A DNA stretch of 64,000 nucleotides from Kineosporia babensis. Its GTDB lineage: Bacteria > Actinomycetota > Actinomycetes > Actinomycetales > Kineosporiaceae. The DNA lies in assembly GCF_021129305.1 (NCBI RefSeq), contig NZ_JAJOMB010000006.1, positions 1-64,000 on the forward strand, read 5' to 3'. Each line of letters opens with the position of its first letter. The first letter of the stretch is position 1. Made by a program: the position numbers and the translations under genes. Positions 57,033-64,000 of the stretch are shown in pieces. The notes below the pieces were generated by a model. That model had not been told where the DNA came from. It searched no databases and saw only the letters and a list, made by a program, of their open reading frames with translations.

Positions 57033-58643
57033 GTGCCACGGCCCCCATCGCGGATAGCGTCGCCGCTGATGTGGAGCCTGATCGAGCGGCCGGAGGATCT
57101 GCGGATCCGGACGGTGCTGAGAATTTCGTTGTTGCGTAACGGTCGTGGCCCCCGCCTGGGCCTGGCCACGACCGGGCTGATGCTGCACCAAGCCTGCGAG
57201 GCCGCGGTGCCGGTCCTGATCGGCGTGGTGATCGACCGCGCGGTCGCGCCCGGCGACCGGGGCGCCCTGCTGCTGTGGCTGGGCGTGCTCGCGGTGGTGT
57301 TCCTGGTGTTCTCGCTCAGCTATCAGCGGGCCAGTCTGGGCATGGTCGGGGTGTACGGCTACGGCGAGCACGACCTGCGGCAGCTGACCATCGCCCGCAT
57401 CCTGCACCCGCGCCGTCAGGCCGCGCTGCAGCGGGAGGGCGAGGTGCTCTCGGTCGCCACCAGCGACACCTACCGGGTGGCGGGCGTGGCCTGGAGCATC
57501 GCCCAGCAGTCGGCCACACTGGCCGCGGTCGGCTTCGCCACGGTCGTGCTGCTGCGCATCTCGGTGCCGCTCGGCCTGGGCGTGCTGGCAGGGGCGGTGC
57601 TGGTGCTGTGGACGATGCAGGCACTGGCCCGTCCGCTGGAGAAAGTAGGCATGGCGGAACAGGCTTCGGTGGCGGCAGCCAGCGAGGTGGCCACGGACAC
57701 GCTTGCCGGGCTGCGCATCGTGCACGGCCTCGGCGCCCAGGCCGAGATGATCCGGCGCTATCGCCTGGCCAGTCAGGCATCTCGGGTCGGGGCGATCGCT
57801 GCTGCCCGGATGCTGCTGGCATATCAGGCGGTCAGCACCGCGGTTTCGGTGATCTACCTCGCGGTGCTCGCGCTGGCGGCATCATGGCTGGCCGTGGCCG
57901 GGCAGATCACTCCGGGGCAACTGGTCACCGTGGTGGGACTGGCGCAGTTCCTGCAGGGCTCGCTGGACCACGTGGGGACGTTCGGGGCCAACTGGGCGCA
58001 CAAGCGGGCTTCCGCCCGGCGGCTGCACGGCTTCGTTGCCGAGCCCTTCGTGCTGCCGGCCGGTTCCCCCGAGGCTGTGCTGGGCGAGTCGTCGCTGCGC
58101 TGGCAGGGGATCGATCTGGGTGCGAAACAGCTTACCGGGGTGAAGGTTTCCTCGGCGATCGAGGCCCGGCGCGTGGCTGAGGTTCTCGGATTCCGGGTGG
58201 CGGCTCACGGGCTGACGCTGCGCGGCCAGGATGTACGAGAGATCGGGCCTGAGCGTTACGCCGAGAACGTGGTTGCCCCGCCGCACGATGCGATGGTCTT
58301 CAGCGGCACCTTGCGCTCGAACATCGTTACGGGGCGCGAACTTGACGCGGATCTTCTGGCCGCCAGCGCGCTCGACGACGTGATCGATCAATGGGGGACG
58401 CCCGACGCGCCGGTGGGGGAGGGTGGCCGTCGGCTCTCGGGTGGGCAACGACAGCGCGTGCTTCTGGCCCGCGCCCTGCACGCCCCCGGGCGGGTGGTGG
58501 TGCTGGACGAGCCCACCACCGCACTCGACCCGGTCACCGAGCAACGGGTGGCCAACCGCCTGCGTGAGCTGAAACGTCCCATTGTTGTGGTCACTTCCAG
58601 CCGGATTCTGCTCGACGCCTGTGATCTGGTGGTGCAGCCGTGA
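57033..58643 (+). CDS. ABC transporter half with degenerate nucleotide site (IrtB/YbtQ-like)
   Basis: 536 residues: six-helix membrane domain (~30-310) and an ATPase domain. The Walker A P-loop is missing; the place reads GVKVSSAIEARRVAEVLGF. The Q-loop Gln is lost (ENVVAPPHDAMVFSGTL) and the H-loop His is absent (PIVVVTSSRI). The signature LSGGQRQRVLLARAL and Walker B VVVLDEPTTALD are intact. It therefore can only lend its signature to the partner's site. GTG 57033 has AAAGG upstream; ATG 57069 is an alternative start. Iron box just upstream; partner gene overlaps its end. Confidence 0.9.
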   Translation: MPRPPSRIASPLMWSLIERPEDLRIRTVLRISLLRNGRGPRLGLATTGLMLHQACEAAVPVLIGVVIDRAVAPGDRGALLLWLGVLAVVFLVFSLSYQRASLGMVGVYGYGEHDLRQLTIARILHPRRQAALQREGEVLSVATSDTYRVAGVAWSIAQQSATLAAVGFATVVLLRISVPLGLGVLAGAVLVLWTMQALARPLEKVGMAEQASVAAASEVATDTLAGLRIVHGLGAQAEMIRRYRLASQASRVGAIAAARMLLAYQAVSTAVSVIYLAVLALAASWLAVAGQITPGQLVTVVGLAQFLQGSLDHVGTFGANWAHKRASARRLHGFVAEPFVLPAGSPEAVLGESSLRWQGIDLGAKQLTGVKVSSAIEARRVAEVLGFRVAAHGLTLRGQDVREIGPERYAENVVAPPHDAMVFSGTLRSNIVTGRELDADLLAASALDDVIDQWGTPDAPVGEGGRRLSGGQRQRVLLARALHAPGRVVVLDEPTTALDPVTEQRVANRLRELKRPIVVVTSSRILLDACDLVVQP

Positions 58644-60319
58644 ACGTCCTGAAGGTGGCCGGTGCCCGGGAGACCGCCCGGGTCGGGTTCGCGTTGCTGG
58701 CACGGCGCCGCCGGCTGTTGGCCCTGACCGTGGCGCTGCTGGTTCTGGGTGCGGCCACGGCGCTGCTGATTCCGCCGCTGCTCGGCGCTTTGGTGGATGC
58801 GGTGATCGAACGCAAGCCGGTGCGCGACCTCTGGCCGGTCTGCGCCGCGCTGCTCGGGGCAGGTGTGCTGGCGGCCGCCGCGGAGTGGGCCGGTGGGCTG
58901 CTGCTGGTGCGCTGCCTGCAAGGTGCGCTGAGCGAACTGCGCGAGCAGGTCTTCGCCACCGCCCTGACCCTGGACCTGGCCGTGGTCGAGGAAGCCGGCA
59001 GCGCCGACGTGGTCTCCCGCGTCACCGGCGACGTCGAAGCCGTCACCGAAGCCGTCTCCGGCGTGCTTCCCCGTTTCCTGCAAGCACTTTTCACCATCGC
59101 TCTGACCGCCGTGGGCCTGGCCGTGCTCGACCCCTGGCTGGCCCTGGCTGCCCTGCTGGCCGTGCCCGTCCAGGCATTCGCCACCGTACGATTCCTGCGC
59201 CGATCCCGGCCCCTCTACATCCGCCTGCGCCGAGAGGAAGCCCTGCGCGGCCAGGTGCTGATCGAAGCCGTGGCCGGCGCCGACACCGTACGCGCCTACC
59301 GCCAGCAGCAGGAGCATCTGGACCGGATCGCCGTCGCCAGCACCGCCGCAGTGCAGACCCAGCGCACCGCCGCCCGCGAGCGAAACCGCTTCTTCGCCGG
59401 CCTGAACGGCGCCGAATACCTAGGGCTGGCGGCAGTTCTGGTCACCGGCTTCTGGCGCGCCACGACCGCCGGCCTGTCCATCGGCTCGGTCACCGCCGGT
59501 GCTTTGTTCTTCCACCGCCTGTTCGGCCCGATCGGCGCCCTCCTGGGCAGCATCGACGACCTGCAACGAGCGATGGCCGGGCTGGAACGCCTGGTCGGAG
59601 TCCTTCAGACCGCACCGGTTCACGGGGAGCCCGGGCAGGAAATCAAGGACGCGGGCGTGCACGTCTCCGGGGTGAGCTTCCGTTACGCGGTGGCCCCCGA
59701 ACGCGAAGTACTCAGCGACGTCACACTCACCGTCGAGCCCGGATCAAAGGTTGTGCTGGTGGGCGCATCCGGCTCGGGCAAGAGCACACTGGCGCGACTG
59801 CTTGCCGGATTCGAGAAGCCCGGCCAAGGCTATGTACTGATCGGCGGCGAGCCAGCCTTCCAGGCCCGGCGCTACGGCCGGCCGGCCGTGCTCCTGGTCA
59901 CCCAGGAGACCCACCTCTTCACCGGAACCCTGGCCGAGAACCTGCGCCTGGCCCGCCCGGACGCCTCGGACGAGGAACTGCGCGAGGCACTGCGAGCGGT
60001 TGGCCTGAACGCCGAACTCGACGCAGCGCCGGTGGATCAGGCCCAGCGGATCGCCCTGGCCCGGGTGCTGCTGGCCGACCCCGCGGTGGTGATCCTCGAC
60101 GAGGCCACCGCCGACGACACCATGGAAGAGGCCCTCAATGCGGTGACCGCCGGGCGCACCTCGATTGTCATCGCACACCGCCTGTCCCAGACCCGGGACG
60201 CCGACCTGGTCGCGGTGTTCGACGGCGGCCGGATCGTCGAGGTCGGCGCCCACGCCGAACTCCTGAACCAGCACGGAGTGTTCGCCCGTCTCTGGACCGC
60301 CTGGGACTCGGCGGCGTGA
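58640..60319 (+). CDS. ABC transporter half with active Walker motifs (IrtA/YbtP-like)
   Basis: 559 residues: six-helix membrane domain (~20-300), then an ATPase domain with Walker A VLVGASGSGKSTLARLLAGF, Q-loop LLVTQETHLFTGTL, Walker B VVILDEATADD and H-loop SIVIAHRLSQ. The signature LSGGQ is lost (LDAAPVDQAQRIALARVLL). With the subunit encoded just before (GTGA overlap) it forms a heterodimer with one complete and one empty ATP site. The iron box and the neighbouring siderophore genes suggest ferric-siderophore transport in the manner of IrtAB or YbtPQ, though export cannot be excluded. Confidence 0.93.
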   Translation: MNVLKVAGARETARVGFALLARRRRLLALTVALLVLGAATALLIPPLLGALVDAVIERKPVRDLWPVCAALLGAGVLAAAAEWAGGLLLVRCLQGALSELREQVFATALTLDLAVVEEAGSADVVSRVTGDVEAVTEAVSGVLPRFLQALFTIALTAVGLAVLDPWLALAALLAVPVQAFATVRFLRRSRPLYIRLRREEALRGQVLIEAVAGADTVRAYRQQQEHLDRIAVASTAAVQTQRTAARERNRFFAGLNGAEYLGLAAVLVTGFWRATTAGLSIGSVTAGALFFHRLFGPIGALLGSIDDLQRAMAGLERLVGVLQTAPVHGEPGQEIKDAGVHVSGVSFRYAVAPEREVLSDVTLTVEPGSKVVLVGASGSGKSTLARLLAGFEKPGQGYVLIGGEPAFQARRYGRPAVLLVTQETHLFTGTLAENLRLARPDASDEELREALRAVGLNAELDAAPVDQAQRIALARVLLADPAVVILDEATADDTMEEALNAVTAGRTSIVIAHRLSQTRDADLVAVFDGGRIVEVGAHAELLNQHGVFARLWTAWDSAA

Positions 60320-60355
60320 GTCACGGGAAATCGAGCCTCTCGAGGTAACGATCTT

Positions 60356-60394
60356 GTCAGGATCGGTGGTCCGGGCGTCAGAAATGTGTCAAGG
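60356..60394 (+). promoter_or_regulatory. Triple GTCA direct repeat, site 3
   Basis: GTCAGG (60356), GTCAGA (60377) and GTCAAGG (60388), spaced exactly 21 and 11 bp as at site 1 and site 4. The last repeat ends 82 bp before the ATG at 60477, the same distance as between site 1 and its gene. Confidence 0.75.
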
Positions 60395-60476
60395 CGCATG
60401 ATCCGGCAGCAGATCGGCGGTTCACTGCTCGAACCTCCCGGAAGGCGGAGCGGATGGAGCACCGAAGGAAACGATC

Positions 60477-60887
60477 ATGGGCGCGGCTATGCCGTTCGAG
60501 CCGGACGGCCCCAACCACGAATTCCAGCAGAATGTGACGGTTCCCGAGCCCCGATCGTCCTCTGAAGCCCGAGAGCCCACCCACTGGGGAATTGAGTTCG
60601 TGGCTGGAGCTCTCATCATCGTGACTGCGGCTCTGTTCGCAGCTCGCCTGCCGTCGTCGGCCAGCGAAGCTCGCTGTCTGGTCGTGGCTTTCGCCGTGAT
60701 GGCGGTGGCCGGGTGCAGTCGCGACCTTCTGACCCTGCTGTTTCTGGTGCCGACAGCCGGGGCGCTGGTCAGCGGATTTCTGGTCGGCGGGCCGGACACG
60801 CTGGTGTGGTGCCTGGCCGCCCTGACTGTCGCTGCGCTGGCCGGGCGGGCTGCCGGGCGGTTTCTCAGAGCCAGTTCCGCTTCTTGA
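60477..60887 (+). CDS. Small four-helix membrane protein, resembles the KdpD membrane domain
   Basis: 136 residues: a ~35-residue hydrophilic N-terminus, then four hydrophobic segments (FVAGALIIVTAALFAARL, CLVVAFAVMAVAG, LLTLLFLVPTAGALVSGFLV, LVWCLAALTVAALAGRAAGR). Spacing and the basic end recall the four-helix DUF4118 domain in the middle of KdpD, but there is no kinase part. The likeness is topological and not proven. AAGGAAA stands six bases before the ATG. A GTCA-repeat operator like that of kdp lies upstream. Its last 23 bp overlap the convergent corA gene. Confidence 0.75.
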   Translation: MGAAMPFEPDGPNHEFQQNVTVPEPRSSSEAREPTHWGIEFVAGALIIVTAALFAARLPSSASEARCLVVAFAVMAVAGCSRDLLTLLFLVPTAGALVSGFLVGGPDTLVWCLAALTVAALAGRAAGRFLRASSAS

Positions 60888-61911
60888 ACGTGTGATGCAG
60901 GGCCACGCCCGAGCCCACCATGAGCAAGAGCGAGAAGGGATACCCGAGCTGCCAGCCCAGTTCGGGCATGTGCTCGAAGTTCATCCCGTACACCGCTGCG
61001 ACCAGCGAAGGCGCGAAGAAGATGGCCGCCCACGACGAGATCTTCTTCACCTCCTCGTTCTGGGCGTAGCTGGCCTCGGTGAGGCGCTCGATCTTCTCGT
61101 TCTGCAGGGTCGCTGTGTTGGTGTTCCGCACCGTCAGCACCCCTTGGTAGAAGTCGATGACACCTTGCAGGTATTCGCGTTCACCGTCGGCGAGTTGGCG
61201 GACCCGGGTGAACTGCTCGGCGTTCTCCGTGATCAGCGGTGCCCCCTCGGCCGGCAGGCCGGGCAGTGAAGCCAGTCGTCCGTAGATCGCCCCGCTGAGG
61301 GCAGCCATGGTCCGCACCGCCAGCAAGCCGTGCCGAACCTGGAACAGATCCTCGAGGAAGATCTCGGGTTCGCTGACTCGGCCGCCGGTGACCTGCTGTT
61401 CCAGGCGCCAGACGTCAGCTGTGGCCTGCTCGATGTATTCCTCCTGATTGCGGGTGACCTCGGAGACGATGGCGTGCGAAAGGGCGATCGCCGAACCAGC
61501 TGTGAACCGCCTGGCCGCCAGACGCTTCAGCACAGCCCGGGTCTCCCGTTCGGCCGTGGCCGCCGTAACCGCCGGATTCACCGGACCGTGCACCGTGACC
61601 AGGAAGCCGTGGCCGATGAACAGGTCGAGTTCGAGGTAGTGCACATGCCCGCGGTCGCCGCGCTCGGGAGCGTGCAGGACCACGAGGATGACGTCGGTGT
61701 AAGCGTGCATCTTCGGGACACGGTTACGTTCCAGCGCGTCCTTGACCGCCAGAGGATGGAACTGGAACACCGACTCCAGCACGTTCGCCGTACGTGGGTC
61801 CTCGGCCTGGGCGTCGACCCAGACGAACCCGTCGGATCTTTGCCGCAGCACGGCAATGTCTCCGGGTTCGTGCTGATGGATGCCGTCGACGGTGATCAGG
61901 TGCACGTTCAT
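60865..61911 (-). CDS. corA: CorA-family divalent cation transporter
   Basis: 348 residues from ATG 61911 (MNVHLITVDG); starts at 61926, 61968 or 62025 are open too, none with a clear ribosome site. A long cytoplasmic domain (DGFVWVDAQAEDPRTANVLE, FQFHPLAVKDALERN) leads to two C-terminal membrane helices with the selectivity motif YGMNFEHMPE. CorA channels carry Mg2+ or other divalent ions. It lies between two GTCA-repeat sites, though on the minus strand. Confidence 0.93.
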   Translation of the reverse strand: MNVHLITVDGIHQHEPGDIAVLRQRSDGFVWVDAQAEDPRTANVLESVFQFHPLAVKDALERNRVPKMHAYTDVILVVLHAPERGDRGHVHYLELDLFIGHGFLVTVHGPVNPAVTAATAERETRAVLKRLAARRFTAGSAIALSHAIVSEVTRNQEEYIEQATADVWRLEQQVTGGRVSEPEIFLEDLFQVRHGLLAVRTMAALSGAIYGRLASLPGLPAEGAPLITENAEQFTRVRQLADGEREYLQGVIDFYQGVLTVRNTNTATLQNEKIERLTEASYAQNEEVKKISSWAAIFFAPSLVAAVYGMNFEHMPELGWQLGYPFSLLLMVGSGVALHHTFKKRNWL

Positions 61912-62039
61912 CGCCCCAGCATGCATGATCGTCCGTCGGATATCAGCTTGCTGGGGAGAATGTTTCATTGATTCTACGCGAAAGATACTGCACTTATGAT
62001 GACTCTGGCATGCTCTGACAGGCATGAGCGGACGATTCG

Positions 62040-62078
62040 GTCAAGATCCGTGGATTTGCTGTCAGGAATCTGTCAAGG
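62040..62078 (+). promoter_or_regulatory. Triple GTCA direct repeat, site 4
   Basis: GTCAAG (62040), GTCAGG (62061) and GTCAAGG (62072), again 21 and 11 bp apart. About 60 bp further on begins the kdpE-like relic, so this may be the promoter of a lost gene; it could also serve corA (minus) or the toxin gene. Confidence 0.75.
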
Positions 62079-62138
62079 GGTCTTGTAGCGGAGTTCTTTT
62101 GGTGCTCTTCCCCGCCCGGGCTGGAAGGGTCGTGCGGG

Positions 62139-62225
62139 CCTTTCAGTGTGGACGAGTTGCTGGCCCGGATCCCGCCCGCGCATCTGCTCACCGAGCCGGG
62201 CATGGGTTACCGCTTCGAACCCTGA
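62139..62225 (+). pseudogene. Internally deleted relic of a kdpE-like response regulator gene
   Basis: In one frame the strand reads PFSVDELLARI, a short PPA junction, then HLLTEPGMGYRFEP and a stop. The first part matches KdpE residues just after its conserved Lys (PFSVDELLARI) and the second its last 14 residues (HLITEPGMGYRFQP). About 95 codons between them and the whole receiver start are gone. Near-identical wording at both ends shows descent from kdpE or a close paralogue. Confidence 0.85.
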
Positions 62226-62262
62226 ATCCCATCGAAACGGTCAGCCTCGCCACTGGTTTCGT

Positions 62263-62327
62263 TGACAAGTCTCTGACGATCGTGGGAACGATCTCACTGA
62301 TCTGCTGCATTTTGACGGCGCTCTGAC
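62263..62327 (-). promoter_or_regulatory. Two 11-bp GTCA pairs on the minus strand
   Basis: On the plus strand TGAC occurs at 62263, 62274, 62313 and 62324, i.e. two minus-strand pairs GTCA-N7-GTCAA, 11 bp apart within each pair. The third, 21-bp-distant repeat seen at sites 1-4 is missing. They lie 87-150 bp before the toxin gene. Confidence 0.45.
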
Positions 62328-62413
62328 AGTTGTTAGCGAAAGCACGTGAATGGTGGCTGTTCATCGGCAAATTCGGCGAACCTTCAGCGCGGTCGCCGAC
62401 GTTGCAAACGTTT

Positions 62414-64000
62414 GTGAACGACATCCGCGACCAAGACCTCCGGCGCTTCCTGGAAGCCGTCACCGGAATTCCTTATCCGGCGGTCGACGAAGTCAAGCTA
62501 CGGGCCGTCGCCGAGGTCCTGTCGCGTTCCGCTGTCAACGTGGGGGAGATCGCTGACCTGCTCGTTCCCGTCGTGCACGCGGTCCAGGGCGATCTGAACG
62601 GCCAGACCGGAAGAGCTTTCCGGCAGCGGGTTGCCCCTTTCGTGCTGCAGGAGCCGGGTCTGCTGCAGAGGACGGCGGACCATCTCTCGGAGTCCGGCCG
62701 GCACGCCGAGGCGGTTGCCCTGGAGATCGACTATCTCAAGCGCCTGATGAGATACATGATGGTCTTTCTGGCGATCCAGATCGCGATCGCCTACGTCGAG
62801 GTGCTCTACAACCCGCCGGGGGCGGCTGCCCGGATCCTGGCCGCCCAGACGATCGCCCGCACCGCCGTGACCAGGGCCGCGGCTGCGGTCATGGCGCGGG
62901 TGACGGCGCAGGTCATGGTGCTTGAGGTCGGGCCGGTGCTGCTGGCCCAGCTGGAGCAGATCGCGGTCGGTCTGCGTACCAAGGGCCTGGACCAGAAGAA
63001 AGTGGTGGACGCGGTGGCTGAGGGCTTCCTCGGTCTGGGCCTTGGGCTGACGGCGGCCAAGGTGCTCGACAGCGGACTGTCGGCGCTGGGTCGGAACCTG
63101 GGCCCCGATCTGGGCAAGACCGGGTCGTTCGCCAACGCCCTGCGGGACCTGCCTCTGGCGGTCGGTACGGACGTCGTGGCCGAGTTGCTGACCACCGGAA
63201 TCCTGTACGGCACCTGGTCGGTGGGCTGGTCGGCGGTGACCTCGGCAGCGATCGAGAGTGCCGGGGTCGCCGGGGCTGCCGGGATCGGCACGCTGGCCCT
63301 GCTGAACAAGCAGAGCGGACTCAACGATCTGCCTCGGACGCCGAAACAAGACAGAGAACGGGGCGTGTCGGCTGAGCGGGCCGGTTCACCATCTGCGGTC
63401 CCTCCCCGCGAGAGAACCGAACCGGCCCCGCTCACTTCCCCGGCAACGTTGGCCTTCGGTCCCGGAGTCCGCGCCGCAGAACAGACTCATCGAAACGATC
63501 TCTCGGTCGAAGCACCGCGCTCGGCCGCCGGGGAGGAAACCCCGGCCTTGGGTGCGTGGGCAACTGAACAGGCAGCAGACAGCAGCCTGGCCGAGCACCT
63601 CGCCGAACTGCTGGCCCGGCGCCGGCAATACCTGGAGGACTGCCTGGACCTGTTGCGGCGCCTGCACGAACGGTTGTACTCCGGTTCGGGTCCGGCTTTC
63701 GCTGCGACTGCGGATCAGGCCCTGACCCCGGAGGCTCAGCTCGCCCAGGAACTCGGAGCGCGACGATGGCAGCCGGTCGGAAACACCTGGGGCGCCGTGA
63801 CCGAAGCCGTGCAGCGCAGTGGGCCGGGTAGTACTGCCTTCGTCTATTCACGCCTGCCCGAGCGCCCTCAGCACGCGTTCGCGGTGACGAACTGGGGTGG
63901 GCAGGTGCTCTGGGTCGATCCGCAGGCGCCGCGCGGCGAGCAGATCCGGGCCGTCGATCAGGCCCCTCAGATGCCGGTCGAGGCCCGGGCGATCGTGCTC
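62414..64000 (+). CDS. Polymorphic toxin, CpnT-like N-terminus and papain-fold C-terminus (partial)
   Basis: At least 529 codons, open to the window edge. The first ~170 residues (LRRFLEAVTGIPYPAVDEVK, LRAVAEVLSRSAVNVGEIAD, ending in a hydrophobic YMMVFLAIQIAIAYVEVLY) match the WXG100-like N-terminal domain of actinobacterial secreted toxins such as CpnT. An Ala/Gly-rich helical part (to ~310) and a polar linker follow. The end part has Cys in YLEDCLDLLRRLHERLY, His in PQHAFAVTNWGGQV and Asp in LWVDPQ, the triad order of Tox-PL papain-like (deamidase/protease) domains. GTG 62414 is a guess; TTG 62402 or 62330 also fit, none with a good ribosome site. Immunity gene is expected beyond the edge. 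Confidence 0.8.
   Translation, partial: MNDIRDQDLRRFLEAVTGIPYPAVDEVKLRAVAEVLSRSAVNVGEIADLLVPVVHAVQGDLNGQTGRAFRQRVAPFVLQEPGLLQRTADHLSESGRHAEAVALEIDYLKRLMRYMMVFLAIQIAIAYVEVLYNPPGAAARILAAQTIARTAVTRAAAAVMARVTAQVMVLEVGPVLLAQLEQIAVGLRTKGLDQKKVVDAVAEGFLGLGLGLTAAKVLDSGLSALGRNLGPDLGKTGSFANALRDLPLAVGTDVVAELLTTGILYGTWSVGWSAVTSAAIESAGVAGAAGIGTLALLNKQSGLNDLPRTPKQDRERGVSAERAGSPSAVPPRERTEPAPLTSPATLAFGPGVRAAEQTHRNDLSVEAPRSAAGEETPALGAWATEQAADSSLAEHLAELLARRRQYLEDCLDLLRRLHERLYSGSGPAFAATADQALTPEAQLAQELGARRWQPVGNTWGAVTEAVQRSGPGSTAFVYSRLPERPQHAFAVTNWGGQVLWVDPQAPRGEQIRAVDQAPQMPVEARAIVL

Larger units (their letters stand above)
62026..62413. other. Regulatory-site-rich intergenic stretch with gene relic
   Basis: Roughly 390 bp without an intact gene. 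It holds GTCA-repeat site 4, the kdpE-like relic, and on the other strand two more 11-bp GTCA pairs. A 100-codon open frame (62024-62326) runs out of phase with the relic and looks non-coding. Confidence 0.6.

Noticed and set aside
62024-62326. 100-codon frame covering site 4 and the kdpE relic
   Set aside because: It is out of phase with the relic, has no ribosome site and contains operator repeats; most likely not translated.

Overview
The window is high-GC DNA with GTG/TTG starts, tightly overlapping operons, SARP, MocR and MerR regulators and a CpnT-like toxin gene. This points to a free-living filamentous or soil-type actinobacterium (Actinomycetota). A Kineosporia-like lineage would fit, but that is a guess from gene style and not a measured placement.

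Layout. 0.1-3.4 kb: a secreted protein of unknown function, divergent from a membrane-anchored SARP/BTAD regulator. 3.6-4.0 kb: a half-length Asp/Glu racemase-like gene. 4.2-12.4 kb: a complete high-affinity K+ uptake operon (mini-protein, kdpF, A, B, C, D, E). 12.4-13.0 kb: a frameshifted LysR relic. 13.0-18.2 kb: small redox and regulator genes (AraC, NADP-binding protein, quinone reductase-like protein, MerR, HxlR, enoyl-CoA hydratase). 18.3-21.6 kb: two scars with IS3-family and element-like relics around a TetR / siderophore-interacting-protein / DUF2231 cluster. 21.6-36.8 kb: a glycan-utilisation locus (CocE-like hydrolase, GH85, LacI regulator, GH38, CUT1 ABC importer, GH5, GH3) with matching LacI-type operators before GH85 and before GH38. 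This gene set fits stepwise breakdown of N-glycans. 36.9-39.7 kb: an SDR and a large FAD/NAD(P)-binding protein, closed by a 20-bp-arm bidirectional terminator. 39.7-49.1 kb (minus): amidase, polyamine-type ABC importer, then HyuA/HyuB ATP-dependent cyclic amide hydrolases, controlled by a divergent MocR-type regulator. 50.7-51.2 kb: a small secreted protein. 51.1-60.3 kb: iron acquisition (Fec-type importer, siderophore-interacting reductase, AraC regulator, IrtAB/YbtPQ-like ABC pair) around one DtxR/IdeR iron box. 60.5-64.0 kb: a small four-helix membrane protein, CorA, a relic of a kdpE-like gene, and a polymorphic toxin gene running off the window.

Main discovery. An unusually regular operator, GTCA-N17-GTCA-N7-GTCA (starts 21 and 11 bp apart), occurs four times: before the half-racemase gene, before the kdp operon (with an extra repeat), before the small membrane protein at 60.5 kb and before the kdpE relic at 62.1 kb. 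The 11-bp step is typical of OmpR-type winged-helix proteins. Both KdpE and the SARP/BTAD protein encoded here have that fold, so an ion-homeostasis regulon linking both ends of the window is suggested. Other points of interest are an ABC pair with one composite ATP site split between subunits, a MocR regulator with Arg at the PLP-lysine position, and a 27-residue membrane peptide coupled to kdpF.
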